Position numbers and translations under genes: made by a program | Part shown: positions 51,082-60,953 of the stretch, in pieces | How the letters are laid out: every line of letters begins with the position of its first letter | Position numbering within the stretch: the first letter of the stretch is position 1 | Origin: JADKAV01 sp963818505 | GTDB lineage: Bacteria; Actinomycetota; Actinomycetes; S36-B12; UBA10799 | Length of the DNA stretch: 64,000 bases | Assembly: GCA_963818505.1 (NCBI GenBank) | Contig: CAWFSJ010000001.1 | Location: 744,001-808,000 of the forward strand | Direction: 5' to 3' | The notes under the pieces: model-generated | The model's input: only the letters and a program-made list of their open reading frames with translations | What the model was told of the DNA's origin: nothing | Databases searched by the model: none

Positions 51082-51932
51082 GCCGTACGGGCATCCTGGC
51101 GGTCGTCATCCTGGTCGTGAGCCTGGCAGGCTGCAGTCGCAACGTGGGGACCGCCACCGACCCGACCGCCTCTGCGGGGGTTCCTCCAGTGGTCACAGTG
51201 GCGGCCGTCGACTTCCCCTCCTTCTGGCTGGCCGAGCAAGTAGGCGGGGACGCCGCGGAGGTGGAGCGCATCGAGGCCGCACAGATAGGTAGCACTGAGG
51301 CAGATGTCTTCGCCTACGTGAAAGGCCTGGACCCGGCAGTGGATCAGGCAGCCGCACAATTGCCTGATGGGACGGCCGTGGACCTGACAGCGGAGGTGGG
51401 GCTGACGGCCAGTCCCCGCGATCCAGCGGTCAAAGACCCGTACGTGTGGTTCGACCCGGTCAACATCTCTTCCATGGCCCAGAGTCTGGCCGTCACGATG
51501 GCTGCTGCCAGCCCGACGGAGTTCGAGGCTACGCAGTACTACGGGCTGCGGGCACTGTCCGTGGAGGCCAGAGCCCTGGAAGTGGATCAGCGACTTCAGG
51601 AGCAGTTCAACCCCTGCCGGATCGCGACCCTGGTGGTCGAGGCACCCGTGTTGACCTACCTGTCACGCGCCTACGCGTTCGACCAAGTTCCTTTGATCGC
51701 TTGGAAGCCGGCCGATCAGCCAGTCGACGCCTTGTATTACACCCTCGACGCTCAGCCGGCCGTCGAACGCGCAGCACGTGAAGCCGGGGTCGAAGCGGTG
51801 CCGGTGGACACGTTCACCGTCTCAGCGCCATCCGAGGACCTGCTGACTGGGCTGCTGGAACTCGGCGACGCGATCGCGGACAACCAGGACTGCCCACTGG
51901 TGAGCCCGAGCGCAACTGACCGTCCCGGCTGA
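51078..51932 (+). CDS. ZnuA-like metal-binding lipoprotein (solute-binding protein)
   Basis: 284 residues. Lipobox LAGC at residues 16-19. The mature part follows the cluster A-I metal-binding protein plan: AVDFPSFWLAEQVGGDAAEVE, a middle DPYVWFDPVNISSMAQSLA segment and a C-terminal [25 protein letters not shown]. The normal His ligands are mostly replaced (WFDPVN instead of WLDP/HxW), so metal binding is questionable. No permease or ATPase genes adjoin, so it may not be part of a full importer. Confidence 0.72.
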   Translation: MSRTGILAVVILVVSLAGCSRNVGTATDPTASAGVPPVVTVAAVDFPSFWLAEQVGGDAAEVERIEAAQIGSTEADVFAYVKGLDPAVDQAAAQLPDGTAVDLTAEVGLTASPRDPAVKDPYVWFDPVNISSMAQSLAVTMAAASPTEFEATQYYGLRALSVEARALEVDQRLQEQFNPCRIATLVVEAPVLTYLSRAYAFDQVPLIAWKPADQPVDALYYTLDAQPAVERAAREAGVEAVPVDTFTVSAPSEDLLTGLLELGDAIADNQDCPLVSPSATDRPG

Positions 51933-51951
51933 ACGGCTGCCCGTCGCAGAA

Positions 51952-51990
51952 TTGGGGAATTCAGGCAATCTAAGCGCCCAAAAACCCCAA
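51952..51990. repeat. Dispersed palindrome, copy 3
   Basis: TTGGGG (51952-51957) pairs with CCCCAA (51985-51990), with inner GGC/GCC. The core TTCAGGCAAT parallels the copy at 22771-22807. It lies between the convergent lipoprotein and uppS genes. Confidence 0.6.
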
Positions 51991-52014
51991 AGGTCCCCCA
52001 CGCGCCAAACCGCC

Positions 52015-52797
52015 TCACGCACCTGAGGGAGGCGCGACAGGGACCCCGCCATAACGTCGCTCGCGAGCCGCGTACAACTCGCAGGCATACCACAGGTGGC
52101 GACGGTCGAAGTCCGGCCACAGCGTGTCCAGGAAGACCATCTCGGCGTAGGCGGACTGCCACACCAGGAAGTTGCTGGTGCGCTGTTCGCCGCTCGAGCG
52201 CACGAACAGGTCCACGTCAGGCATGGCCGGCTGGTACATGTAGCGAGCCAGTGTCCGCTCGTTGATCCGGTCGGGGTCGACCTTGCCCGCCTTGACATCT
52301 CTGGCCAGCGCGGCGGTGGCATCGATGATCTCGGCGCGCCCCCCGTAGTTCACACACATGGTCAAGGTCAGGCGATCATTGCCGGCGGTCATGCGCTCGG
52401 CCGTCTCGAGCTCGGCGATGACACTGCGCCACAGCCGCGGACGTCGGCCCGACCAGCGGATCCTCACACCCATCTCATTCATCTCATCGCGCCGACGCCG
52501 GATGACATCACGGTTGAAGCCCATTAGGAACCGCACCTCATCGGGAGAACGCCGCCAGTTCTCCGTGCTGAACGCGTAGGCGGACAACCATTTGACCCCG
52601 AGTTCGAGGGCCCCGTGCACGCAGTCCAACAGGCTCGCCTCGCCAGCCTCATGCCCGGCCGTGCGGGGAAGGCCGCGCTGCTGGGCCCAACGACCGTTTC
52701 CATCCATGACCACTGCCACGTGCTGGGGCACCTGGTCTGTGGTGAGTCCCGGCGGCCGGGCGCCGCTGGAGTGGGGTGGTGGTTGTCGCACTGTCAC
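52015..52797 (-). CDS. uppS: Isoprenyl transferase (Z-polyprenyl diphosphate synthase)
   Basis: 260 residues. Catalytic Asp in [14 protein letters not shown] near residue 35; [13 protein letters not shown] near residue 83; the C-terminal [30 protein letters not shown]. It condenses isopentenyl diphosphates in cis to build the C50/C55 lipid carrier for cell-wall synthesis. The GTG at 52797 overlaps the recO stop (GTGA). recO-uppS is the standard actinobacterial pair. Confidence 0.93.
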   Translation of the reverse strand: MTVRQPPPHSSGARPPGLTTDQVPQHVAVVMDGNGRWAQQRGLPRTAGHEAGEASLLDCVHGALELGVKWLSAYAFSTENWRRSPDEVRFLMGFNRDVIRRRRDEMNEMGVRIRWSGRRPRLWRSVIAELETAERMTAGNDRLTLTMCVNYGGRAEIIDATAALARDVKAGKVDPDRINERTLARYMYQPAMPDVDLFVRSSGEQRTSNFLVWQSAYAEMVFLDTLWPDFDRRHLWYACELYAARERRYGGVPVAPPSGA

Positions 52798-53579
52798 GCG
52801 ACCACGTCCTGTTCGCTGATCAGTTTCGCCGACAGTTGCGACAGCCAGGCCTTGTCGGCGATGGGCAATGAGCGAAGATCCCGTTCGAGGTGCAGCTGCA
52901 AGTAGGCGGCGACGACTCCGGAGGCGGCCCGGCGGGAGGTCGTGGAGGCGGCATCCGGCACCTGCCAGTCCCCGCTGAGCAGGGCCGCCAGCAGCGCGGA
53001 GGTTCCCGGGCTGATCGACACCGAACCTGCTGGGCGGCAGCTGGCGCACACCGCGCCACCGGAGGGCAGATGGATCCACCCATGGGGTCCCGGGTCCCCA
53101 CATTGAGCACAGTCGGAGAAGCTCGGCGCCCAACCGCCTGTGGCAAGCGCCCGCAGCAGGAACGCATCGATCACCAGTCGAGGATCGCGGCCGGTGTCCG
53201 ACAGCGCGGCCAGGCCACTGACCAACAGGCGGTAGTGCGGGCGCGCGGGTTCCATCTCCTCGCTGACGAGACGCTCCGTGGCTTCGGCCAACACATGACC
53301 GGCCGACCATCGCACGTAGTCGCCTGCGATCTGCGAGCCGTACAGTTTCACGGAGTCCACGCTGCTGATCGTCGCAAGGTTGCGACCCTGGTAGAGCAGC
53401 ACCTGCACCTGGTTCAGCGGCTGCAGTCGTGACCCGAACCTGGAAGTCGGCTTACGCACCCCTTTGGCCACCGCCCGGATCAGCCCGTGCTCGGCGGTGA
53501 GCAGGTTGAGGATCTTGTCGGCCTCGCCCAGTTGATACGCGCGCAGCACGACTGCGACATCCTCGATCCTCTGGGCCAC
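52794..53579 (-). CDS. recO: DNA repair protein RecO
   Basis: 261 residues. N-terminal OB fold begins [29 protein letters not shown] segment ([12 protein letters not shown]) follows; the C-terminal part has a zinc finger CAQC...CASC (residues about 160-185). RecO loads RecA onto SSB-coated DNA. The GTG at 53579 with GGAG a few bases upstream fits the OB-fold start; upstream in-frame sequence is non-family. Confidence 0.92.
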   Translation of the reverse strand: MAQRIEDVAVVLRAYQLGEADKILNLLTAEHGLIRAVAKGVRKPTSRFGSRLQPLNQVQVLLYQGRNLATISSVDSVKLYGSQIAGDYVRWSAGHVLAEATERLVSEEMEPARPHYRLLVSGLAALSDTGRDPRLVIDAFLLRALATGGWAPSFSDCAQCGDPGPHGWIHLPSGGAVCASCRPAGSVSISPGTSALLAALLSGDWQVPDAASTTSRRAASGVVAAYLQLHLERDLRSLPIADKAWLSQLSAKLISEQDVVA

Positions 53580-53645
53580 GCTCCATTGTGGCCCACTCAG
53601 GATGAAACACCCACCCACCCGCGCCGGATTCGCCTCAAGGAGCGG

Positions 53646-53651
53646 TACGGT
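53646..53651 (+). promoter_or_regulatory. Putative leaderless -10 box
   Basis: TACGGT ends 7 bases before the ATG at 53659, in the 79-base divergent gap with recO. Confidence 0.35.
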
Positions 53652-53658
53652 GGGCGCC

Positions 53659-54771
53659 ATGCCAGACGAGAAGGTCGACGAACAGATCCAGACGGTGAGA
53701 GTACGCCTGGACCCGGGCTGGGTCCGGAAATCCGCAGTTGGCGTGCTTGTCCTGTTCGCGGTGTTCATGGTGTTCATGTGGGCTTGGAAGGCTTTGGGCA
53801 ACTTCCTCTTCCTGCTGCTTCTGGCATGGTTGCTCGGGATCGCCATCGACCCGATCGTCACCCGCCTGCATGAACGGTGGAAGTGGCCACGGGGTCTGGG
53901 CACCATGTTCGTGTTCCTGGTGCTCTTCCTGTTCGCGATCATCTTCTTCCTTGCCTTCGGTCAGCTCTTCGCCTCCCAGGTCACGGCACTGGCGCAGGCT
54001 GCCCCGAGCATCATCCAGAACGTGATCGACTGGCTCAATGCCCGCTTCAACCTGGGACTGGACCCACAGACGATCATCGATCAGTTGAACCTGAGCCCAC
54101 AGGATGTCGGCAAGTTCGCCGGCCAGGCGGCAGGCGGCGTCCTGGGCGTCCTGAGTTCGGCGATCGGAGTGATCTTCCAGGGCTTCACCCTGCTGCTGTT
54201 CGCGTTCTACTTCGCCGCAGACGGGCCGCGCCTGCGTCGCCACATCGCCTCGTTGCTGCCCACCCAGCGTCAGGAGGTGTTCAACAACCTCTGGCAGATC
54301 AGCATGGAGAAGGCTGGCGGCTTCGTCATCTCCCGGCTCGGCCTGGCTGCGATTTCCGCCTTCTTCTCAGCGATCTTCTTCATCATCATCGGCCTGGACT
54401 ACTGGTTGCCGCTGGCACTGTGGATGGGTCTGATCAGCCAGTTCATCCCGACGGTGGGGACATACCTGGCGATCGCCCTGCCGGCGTTGATCGCCATCCT
54501 GTCCGACCAGCCGCTGGATGCCATATGGGTGATCATCTTCGCCACGGTCTACCAGCAGATCGAGAACTACTTCTTCTCCCCGAAGATCAGCGCAAAAACG
54601 ATGGACATCCATCCGGCCGTCGCATTCGGATCGGTCATCGCCGGTGCTGCTCTGTTCGGGCCCATCGGCGCGCTGATCGGTATCCCCGTGGCCGCGGCGG
54701 TGCTTGCGTTCGCCCAGGCCTACACGCGCCGCTACGACGTGATCCCCGAGATCGAGACGGTCGACGACTAG
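53659..54771 (+). CDS. AI-2E family transporter-like membrane protein
   Basis: 370 residues, about eight membrane helices with the typical layout: two pairs in residues 28-105, a soluble segment at 110-160 (ARFNLGLDPQTIIDQLNLSP), then membrane helices from 163 on and the diagnostic GLDYWLPLALWMGLISQFIPTVG and VYQQIENYFFSPKI motifs. Members transport ions or signal molecules; the specific substrate is unknown. Confidence 0.87.
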   Translation: MPDEKVDEQIQTVRVRLDPGWVRKSAVGVLVLFAVFMVFMWAWKALGNFLFLLLLAWLLGIAIDPIVTRLHERWKWPRGLGTMFVFLVLFLFAIIFFLAFGQLFASQVTALAQAAPSIIQNVIDWLNARFNLGLDPQTIIDQLNLSPQDVGKFAGQAAGGVLGVLSSAIGVIFQGFTLLLFAFYFAADGPRLRRHIASLLPTQRQEVFNNLWQISMEKAGGFVISRLGLAAISAFFSAIFFIIIGLDYWLPLALWMGLISQFIPTVGTYLAIALPALIAILSDQPLDAIWVIIFATVYQQIENYFFSPKISAKTMDIHPAVAFGSVIAGAALFGPIGALIGIPVAAAVLAFAQAYTRRYDVIPEIETVDD

Positions 54772-54777
54772 AACCTT

Positions 54778-55686
54778 TCAGAACCCCAAGCGGCGCAACT
54801 GTGAGGGGTTGTTCTGCCAATCCTTGGCGACCTTCACGTGCAGGTCGAGGTAGACCCTGGTCCCCAGCAACGCCTCGATCTTGCCCCGCGCCTGGGAGCC
54901 GATCGCCTTGAGCTGCTCCCCACGACGACCCAGCACGATCGGCTTCTGACTGTCTCGCTCGACGTACAGCGTCGCGTAGATGTCCATGATCGGGTCGGAC
55001 GGGTCACGGGTCTGGCGTACGCCCATCTCCTCGATGTCCACGGCCACCGAGTGCGGAAGCTCGTCGCGCAGCCTCTCCAGCGCCGACTCGCGGATGAGTT
55101 CGGCGATCACCACCGACTCCGGCTGGTCACTGAGCTGGTCACCGAACAACGGCGGACCGTCAGGCATCAGCTCTGCCAAGACGCCGGCCAGATCCTCGAC
55201 GTTGTGGCCATCGATGCCCGAGACCGGGACGAAGTGCTCGACATCCAGACCCCGATCGCTGGCGAAGTGCGCCGCTTCGGACAGCCGCACGGCCAACTGG
55301 TCGCGACCGACTGCATCGCTCTTGGTCAGGGCAATGACGATCTTCTGACGTTTCAGGGCTTCGAGACGCTCGGCGATGAAGGCATCGCCCGGCCCGGTCT
55401 TCTGGTCTGCGGGCAGACACAGCACGACAACGTCGACCTCGGCCAGGGTGTTCAGCACGAGGTCGTTGAGCCTGCGGCCCAGCAACGTGCGGGGCCGGTG
55501 GATACCAGGGGTGTCGACCAGGATGATCTGGTCGTCACCGATGTTGCGCACGCCACGGATCGTGTGCCTTGTGGTCTGCGGCCGCGACGAGGTGATGGCC
55601 ACCGGCTGGCCGACCAGCGCATTGGTCAGCGTCGACTTGCCCACGTTGGGCCTGCCCACCAGGATCGCGAACCCCGAGCGGCTCAT
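54778..55686 (-). CDS. era: GTPase Era
   Basis: 302 residues. G motifs: GRPNVGKS at residues 11-18, TTRH switch I, DTPG near residue 58, TKSD near residue 119. The C-terminal KH domain (RDSQKPIVLGRRGEQLKAIGSQARGK) binds the 3' end of 16S rRNA. Era is needed for 30S assembly. ATG 55686 overlaps the cytidine-deaminase-like stop (ATGA). Confidence 0.96.
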   Translation of the reverse strand: MSRSGFAILVGRPNVGKSTLTNALVGQPVAITSSRPQTTRHTIRGVRNIGDDQIILVDTPGIHRPRTLLGRRLNDLVLNTLAEVDVVVLCLPADQKTGPGDAFIAERLEALKRQKIVIALTKSDAVGRDQLAVRLSEAAHFASDRGLDVEHFVPVSGIDGHNVEDLAGVLAELMPDGPPLFGDQLSDQPESVVIAELIRESALERLRDELPHSVAVDIEEMGVRQTRDPSDPIMDIYATLYVERDSQKPIVLGRRGEQLKAIGSQARGKIEALLGTRVYLDLHVKVAKDWQNNPSQLRRLGF

Positions 55687-56003
55687 GTGCGCAACTCCGC
55701 GAGCAGGTTGCCCCTGGAATCGCAGTGCCAGACGGGCACACCGGTCACTGCGACCTCGCCCACCGCGCGCAGGTCCGGCGCATCTCCCCCGACGACGACC
55801 GCCGCTTCCACGCCACGGGCACCCGATGACACCGCCTGCGCCAAGGCGAGATCCAACGCGCGAATCTGCAGGTTGTGCAAAGTGACCGTCGCCGCGGCGT
55901 AGCTGCGGCCGGTGTCGTCGCGCAGGGCGGCCCCCTGCACCGCGCCGATGCGTCCCCTGGCAGCTCTGGCAAGCGTCAGCAACTTCTCATCCTCGGGTGT
56001 CAT
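55683..56003 (-). CDS. Degenerate cytidine-deaminase-like protein
   Basis: 106 residues with the beta-alpha pattern of cytidine deaminases: [26 protein letters not shown], then helix [19 protein letters not shown] and strand [10 protein letters not shown]. The zinc-ligand motifs (C/H)AE and PCxxC are absent, so deaminase activity is not expected. Similar short proteins occur between era and corC genes in actinobacteria. Role unknown, perhaps a structural remnant. Confidence 0.75.
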   Translation of the reverse strand: MTPEDEKLLTLARAARGRIGAVQGAALRDDTGRSYAAATVTLHNLQIRALDLALAQAVSSGARGVEAAVVVGGDAPDLRAVGEVAVTGVPVWHCDSRGNLLAELRT

Positions 56004-57302
56004 TCGGTGGGCTCCATCTGCTCGGCCATCTTCTCGACAAGAACCGTCCCTATGCGGTTGCGGCGCCCAGCGGCCTTCTCAGCGGTGAGCCGGTAGCCAT
56101 CGATGTCCACGTGCGACCCCGGGATGGGAACGACCCCCAGTCGTCTGGCCAGAAGGCCCCCGACCGTGTCGACATCGTCGGCCTCGCTGCTCACGCCGAT
56201 GGGCACGAGCTGGGCCAGATCGTCGACGGGCAGCCTGGCACTGATCCTGTACCGTCCGCCGGCCAGCGTCTCCACGTCAGGGGTCTCGCCCGTGTCGTAC
56301 TCATCGGCGATCTCACCCACGATCTCTTCCAGGATGTCCTCGATGGTCACCAGGCCGGCGGTGCCGCCGTATTCGTCCACCACGATCGACATGTGGACCC
56401 GGGCCGCCTGCAGGTCTCGCAGCATCTCATCGGCGCGCTTGCTGTCCGGTACGAAGAACGCCTGGCGCATGACGGTGTCGACCCGCTCCTTGCTCTCAGC
56501 GTTGCGCTGCTCGAAGGTCCTGCGCGCGACGTCCTTGAGGTAGACCACACCGACGATGTCGTCGAGGTTCTCGCCGATCACAGGGATGCGGGAATACCCG
56601 GAGCGCAGACCCAGCGAAAGGGCCTGCCGAAGGGTCTTGGTGCGTTCGATCCAGACCATCTCGGTTCGGGGAACCATCACCTCGCGCACCAGGGTGCCAC
56701 CGAGCTCGAAAACCGAGTGCAACATCTGCCGCTCATCATCTGCGATGACCGCATCGGCTCCTGCCTGGTCGAGCAGTTCGCGCAGTTCAGCCTGGCTGAC
56801 GAACGGCCCTTGCCGGTAACCCTTGCCGGGTGTGATGGCGTTTCCGATCAGGATGAGCAGGCGTTGTGAGGGGACCGAGCAGACCCGCCAGGAACCGGGA
56901 CGGCCCCGACGCGGCCAGGGCGACGGGCTCGGCGTTCTGTTGGGCAAGGGTCCGGGGGGCCACACCCCACACGACGTACCCCACCAGCAGCATGACCAAT
57001 ACCGGCGCGCCCACCTGCCACCAGGTAGGACCGTCGATGGTCTCCAGTCCGATGAGCGTGGCAAGGCCGATGGCGGTGGTCGAACAGAGAAGTCGCAGGA
57101 ACAGCAGTACGTTGACGTACCGGGGTCGGTCCTCCACGATCACCTGCAGGCCCTTCGAGCCCCGCACGCCAGCCTCCACGAGCTCCTCGGCGCGGGGCCG
57201 GGAGACGCGGGTGATCGCGGTCTCGGCAGCGACCAACAGGCCAGCCAGGATCACGAGCACCACCGCTGCAACCACCTGCAGGACGACATCGCCGTATTGC
57301 AT
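56000..57302 (-). pseudogene. CorC/HlyC-family CNNM-like protein with frameshift
   Basis: ATG 57302 starts in the ybeY stop (TGATG). The first frame encodes four membrane helices of the DUF21 domain (VVLVILAGLLVAAETAITRVSRPRAEEL) and ends as [16 protein letters not shown], losing homology near 56870. The homology resumes in the neighbouring frame as [16 protein letters not shown] and continues through two CBS domains ([46 protein letters not shown]) and the CorC_HlyC domain to 56000. One extra base, most simply one C of the CCCC run near 56868, explains it. Corrected length about 433 residues, normal for the family. These proteins act in magnesium/cobalt resistance. Confidence 0.85.
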
Positions 57303-57760
57303 CAGTGCGATGTCTCCGTCTGCCACTCTCCGAGCAGTCGCCGCTGCAGTCCGAACATCAGGCGCTCTTCGTCGGGCTCTGCATGGTCGTAGCCGAGCAG
57401 ATGCAGAATGCCGTGGGTGAGCAGGACCCCGAGTTCCAGCCGCAGGTCGTGACCGGCCACCTGTGCCTGCTTGGCTGCGACTTCGGGGCAGATCACGACA
57501 TCCCCGAGAAGACCAACCGGTGGTGGTTCGTCATCGCGTGGCGGTGTGAGTTCGTCCATGGGGAAACTGAGGACGTCGGTCGGCCCTTCTTCGTCCATCC
57601 AGCGCACGTGCAGGTCGGTCATCGTGGGCACGTCGACGAACACCACCGAGAGTTCGGCCCCCGGGTGGATACGCAGCCGATCGAGCAGGAAGCGCGCCTG
57701 GGAGCCCATGGACTCGATGTCGATCTCAGTCTCGGTCTCGTTGACGACGTCGATGCTCAT
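57302..57760 (-). CDS. ybeY: Endoribonuclease YbeY
   Basis: 152 residues. Zinc motif HGILHLLGYDH near residue 120 and the N-terminal MTDLHVRWMDEEGPTDVLSFPMDE block. YbeY processes 16S rRNA and takes part in ribosome quality control. Starts in the stop of phoH (ATGA). Confidence 0.95.
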   Translation of the reverse strand: MSIDVVNETETEIDIESMGSQARFLLDRLRIHPGAELSVVFVDVPTMTDLHVRWMDEEGPTDVLSFPMDELTPPRDDEPPPVGLLGDVVICPEVAAKQAQVAGHDLRLELGVLLTHGILHLLGYDHAEPDEERLMFGLQRRLLGEWQTETSH

Positions 57761-58740
57761 TTGGCCTGCTCGTAACGTCCGTAGGCGTCGACGATGCGTC
57801 CGACCAGTTTGTGGCGCACGACGTCGGCGCTGGTCAGCTGACAGAACTCGACGTCGTCGATGCCGGAAAGGATCCCTTGGACCACCCGCAGGCCACTGCT
57901 CGTGCCGCCTGGTAGGTCGACCTGCGTGACGTCTCCGGTGACCACCATCGTGGACCCGAAGCCGAGTCGCGTCAGGAACATCTTCATCTGCTCGGCGGTG
58001 GTGTTCTGTGCCTCGTCCAGGATGATGAACGCGTCGTTCAGAGTCCGCCCACGCATGTAGGCCAGCGGCGCGACCTCGATCGTGCCGCTGGTCATGAGCT
58101 GTGGGATCCGGTCCGGATCGATCATGTCGTGCAGCGCGTCGTACAAAGGCCGCAGATAGGGGTCGATCTTCTCGCTCAGCGTGCCCGGCAGGAAGCCCAG
58201 CCTTTCGCCGGCCTCGACTGCGGGACGCGTCAGGATGATGCGGTTGATCGTCTTGCTCTGCAGCGCCTGCACAGCTTTGGCCACCGCGAGATACGTCTTG
58301 CCCGTGCCGGCCGGGCCGATCCCGAAAACGATGGTGTTCGCATCGATCGCGTCCACGTACCGCTTCTGGTTCAGCGTCTTCGCCCGGATCGCCTTGCCGC
58401 GTGTGGACAGGATGTTCGCCGTCAGCAACTGCGAGGGCGACAGGCTGCGGTCCGCACGCAGCATGGCCACTGACCTCTCGATCGCATCCGTGGTCAAGGG
58501 CTGACCCGTGCGCAGTATCGACAGCATCTCCGCGATCACCTGCTCGGCCAAGCCGATCTCGGTGACGTCCCCGCTCAGATGGATCTCATTGCCACGAACT
58601 AGGACATCGACTTGCGCGAAGTCCCGTTCGAACTGGCGCAGGTTCTCGTCGTTGGCCCCCAGCAGGGCAACCATCGGATGGGTGTTGGGCACGACGATCT
58701 TGCTCGACACGACCGCCTCGTCTGAAGCACGCTGCGTCAT
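57757..58740 (-). CDS. phoH: PhoH-like ATPase
   Basis: 327 residues. Walker A GPAGTGKT near residue 136, Walker B FIILDEAQNTTAEQ near residue 230, and VVTGDVTQVDLP. An N-terminal KH-like region precedes the ATPase domain. PhoH/PhoH2-type proteins act with YbeY in RNA metabolism. The ATG at 58740 overlaps the HIT stop (ATGA). Confidence 0.94.
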   Translation of the reverse strand: MTQRASDEAVVSSKIVVPNTHPMVALLGANDENLRQFERDFAQVDVLVRGNEIHLSGDVTEIGLAEQVIAEMLSILRTGQPLTTDAIERSVAMLRADRSLSPSQLLTANILSTRGKAIRAKTLNQKRYVDAIDANTIVFGIGPAGTGKTYLAVAKAVQALQSKTINRIILTRPAVEAGERLGFLPGTLSEKIDPYLRPLYDALHDMIDPDRIPQLMTSGTIEVAPLAYMRGRTLNDAFIILDEAQNTTAEQMKMFLTRLGFGSTMVVTGDVTQVDLPGGTSSGLRVVQGILSGIDDVEFCQLTSADVVRHKLVGRIVDAYGRYEQAK

Positions 58741-59072
58741 CCGGGAGGCCATTTCATCTGCCGACCCCCGATGACGTGGGCGTGGACATGGCCCACTTCC
58801 TGGCCGCCGAGTGGTCCTGTGTTGAAGACGACCCGGAAGCCCTCACCGAGATCCTCCTCGCCAGCAACCGTGGCCACCACTTCCATGACCTCGCTCATCA
58901 GTGCCGGGCTTGCGGCAAGTGCCGAGACATCGCCGTGGTGCGCTCGCGGGATGACCAATACGTGCACCGGTGCCACCGGGTTCAGGTCCCGGAAGGCCAC
59001 GACGTCGTCGGTCTCGACCACCAGGTCAGCTGGGATCTCACCCTTGGCGATGGCGCAGAAGATGCAGGACAT
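58737..59072 (-). CDS. HIT-family nucleotide hydrolase
   Basis: 111 residues beginning MSCIFCAIAKGEIP. The catalytic triad HVHAHVIGG is near residue 98, the HINT branch with CxxC near the start. Hydrolyses adenosine phosphoramidates. Starts two bases after the rsmE stop and overlaps phoH. Confidence 0.94.
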   Translation of the reverse strand: MSCIFCAIAKGEIPADLVVETDDVVAFRDLNPVAPVHVLVIPRAHHGDVSALAASPALMSEVMEVVATVAGEEDLGEGFRVVFNTGPLGGQEVGHVHAHVIGGRQMKWPPG

Positions 59073-59073
59073 A

Positions 59074-59799
59074 TCAGCGATCATGGCATGCTCCGCGGCT
59101 TATCTCGAAACCCCTTATCCAGACGCAAGCGGCCGCCCCGGCCGTCGATGTGCGAAGGATCGTCGGCCCGAGGTTCACAAGCCTGGCCCCCTGACCCACC
59201 AGAGTCTGAACCTCGTGCTCGGTGAGTCCGCCCTCGGGCCCGACGACCACGGTCAATGGCCCGTCGGGGATCTCGCAGGTGAACAGGCTTTCGCCGGCTT
59301 GTTCGTGCAGGACGAGCACTGACCCCTCAGGCTCGGGCGCGGAACTGACCAGAGAGCCGATCGTCGGCAGATGGGCGCGCCGGGACTGTTTGCCCGCGGC
59401 ATGGGCGACACGCTGCCAGCGCGCGGTCTTGGCCTCGGTCTTGCCCCGCCAGTCGGCCACCGTCCGCGCCGATGACCAGGGGATGATGCGGCTGACTCCG
59501 GTCTCGGTCATGAGTTCCACCGCAATCTCGGCGCGGTCGCTCTTGGGTATCGCCTGCAGCACGTCGACCTGCCTGGGCGCTGGGACCTGGTGGCGTTCGT
59601 GGACCTCGACGAGCAGGCCCTTCTCGCGTTCCGCGCCGACCACAGTGCACTGCGCCAACGCGCCATTGCCGTCACTGGCGAGCACAGTCTGTCCTGGGGT
59701 GAGTCGCATTACTTTGACCGCGTGCCGTCCCTCTTCGCCGCCGATGGTGAGCAGTCCCGATTCCGGCACGGATTCGGCATAGAACAAAGGAGCGGTCAT
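59074..59799 (-). CDS. rsmE: 16S rRNA (uracil(1498)-N3)-methyltransferase
   Basis: 241 residues. N-terminal PUA-like part ([18 protein letters not shown]), SPOUT domain with knot motifs [14 protein letters not shown] near residue 195 and [15 protein letters not shown] near residue 215. Methylates U1498 of 16S rRNA. ATG 59799 overlaps the dnaJ stop. Confidence 0.93.
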   Translation of the reverse strand: MTAPLFYAESVPESGLLTIGGEEGRHAVKVMRLTPGQTVLASDGNGALAQCTVVGAEREKGLLVEVHERHQVPAPRQVDVLQAIPKSDRAEIAVELMTETGVSRIIPWSSARTVADWRGKTEAKTARWQRVAHAAGKQSRRAHLPTIGSLVSSAPEPEGSVLVLHEQAGESLFTCEIPDGPLTVVVGPEGGLTEHEVQTLVGQGARLVNLGPTILRTSTAGAAACVWIRGFEISRGACHDR

Positions 59800-60935
59800 T
59801 TGCCGCTGAACGCCTCCTTGATGCGACCGAAGAGCCCCACCGGGTGTTCGGTCACGGCTGGCTCCACGTGCTCCTCGTCGCGCAGTACCGCGAGCCGCTC
59901 CAGCAACTCGCGCTGCTCGGTGTCGAGTTTGGTCGGGGTCTTCACGTCCACGTGGACATGAAGGTCGCCGCGACCCGAGCGCTGCAGACGGGACGCACCG
60001 AGACCGCGCAGTGTGTGGACGTTCCCGCTCTGTGTGCCGGAACGAATGTCGATCTTCTGCTCGCCATCCAGGGTCTGCAGGGGAATCACCGTTCCCAACG
60101 CCGCAGCGGTCATCGGGATGCTCAGGTGGACATGCAGGTCGTTGCCCTGCCGCTCGAAGATGGGGTGCGGCTTCTGCACGATCTCGACGTACACGTCACC
60201 GGCCGGCCCGTTGCCAGGGCCCACTTCGCCCTTGCCCGACAACAGCAGGCGGGTGCCCGTCTCCACACCGGCCGGCACCTCCACCTTGAGCGTCTCGCGT
60301 GTGCGAACCCGGCCGTCCCCGGCACACTCAGGACATGGCGACGGGTTGAGGTTCCCGTATCCCTGGCACTGCGGACACGCCCGCGAGGTCATCACCTGAC
60401 CCAGGAAGGTGCGCTGGACGTTCTGCACCTCGCCGCGGCCACGGCACATCGGGCAGGTCGTCAGATGGGCGCCCTCGGCCGTTCCGGCGCCCCGGCAGGT
60501 CGGGCAGCCCACAGCAGTGTCGACCGTGATGTCCTTCTCGGTGCCGAACACCGCTTCGGCCAGATCCAACTCGACGCGCAGCAATGCGTCCTGTCCTCTG
60601 CGCTGTCTCGGCTTAGGCCCTCGCGAACCTCCGCCGCCGCCACCGCCGAAGAACGAGTTCATCAGGTCCTCGAACAGGTTCTCGGTGCCGAATCCGGCAC
60701 CCCCGCCGCCGGCGGCACCCGCACGAGGGTCGTGGCCGAGGTCGTACATCTGCCGTTTGCGCGCGTCGGACAGCACCTCGTAGGCCGCGGTCACTTCCTT
60801 GAAGCGGTCGTGGGTACTGGGGTCCGGATTGACGTCCGGGTGCAGTTCGCGGGCGAGTTTGCGGTACGCACGCTTGATCTCCTCCGGTGTCGCATCACGC
60901 GCGACCCCGAGGGTTTGGTAATAGTCGGCTGCCAT
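59796..60935 (-). CDS. dnaJ: Chaperone DnaJ
   Basis: 379 residues. J domain with HPD ([12 protein letters not shown]), a Gly/Phe-rich region ([14 protein letters not shown] and [10 protein letters not shown]), and four CxxCxGxG-type zinc motifs: [33 protein letters not shown]-terminal beta domains follow. This copy sits after hrcA, the usual second DnaJ of actinobacteria, and should be heat induced by way of the CIRCE operator. AGGAAAAAAGG precedes the ATG. Confidence 0.95.
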   Translation of the reverse strand: MAADYYQTLGVARDATPEEIKRAYRKLARELHPDVNPDPSTHDRFKEVTAAYEVLSDARKRQMYDLGHDPRAGAAGGGGAGFGTENLFEDLMNSFFGGGGGGGSRGPKPRQRRGQDALLRVELDLAEAVFGTEKDITVDTAVGCPTCRGAGTAEGAHLTTCPMCRGRGEVQNVQRTFLGQVMTSRACPQCQGYGNLNPSPCPECAGDGRVRTRETLKVEVPAGVETGTRLLLSGKGEVGPGNGPAGDVYVEIVQKPHPIFERQGNDLHVHLSIPMTAAALGTVIPLQTLDGEQKIDIRSGTQSGNVHTLRGLGASRLQRSGRGDLHVHVDVKTPTKLDTEQRELLERLAVLRDEEHVEPAVTEHPVGLFGRIKEAFSGK

Positions 60936-60953
60936 CCTTTTTTCCTAACTCGC

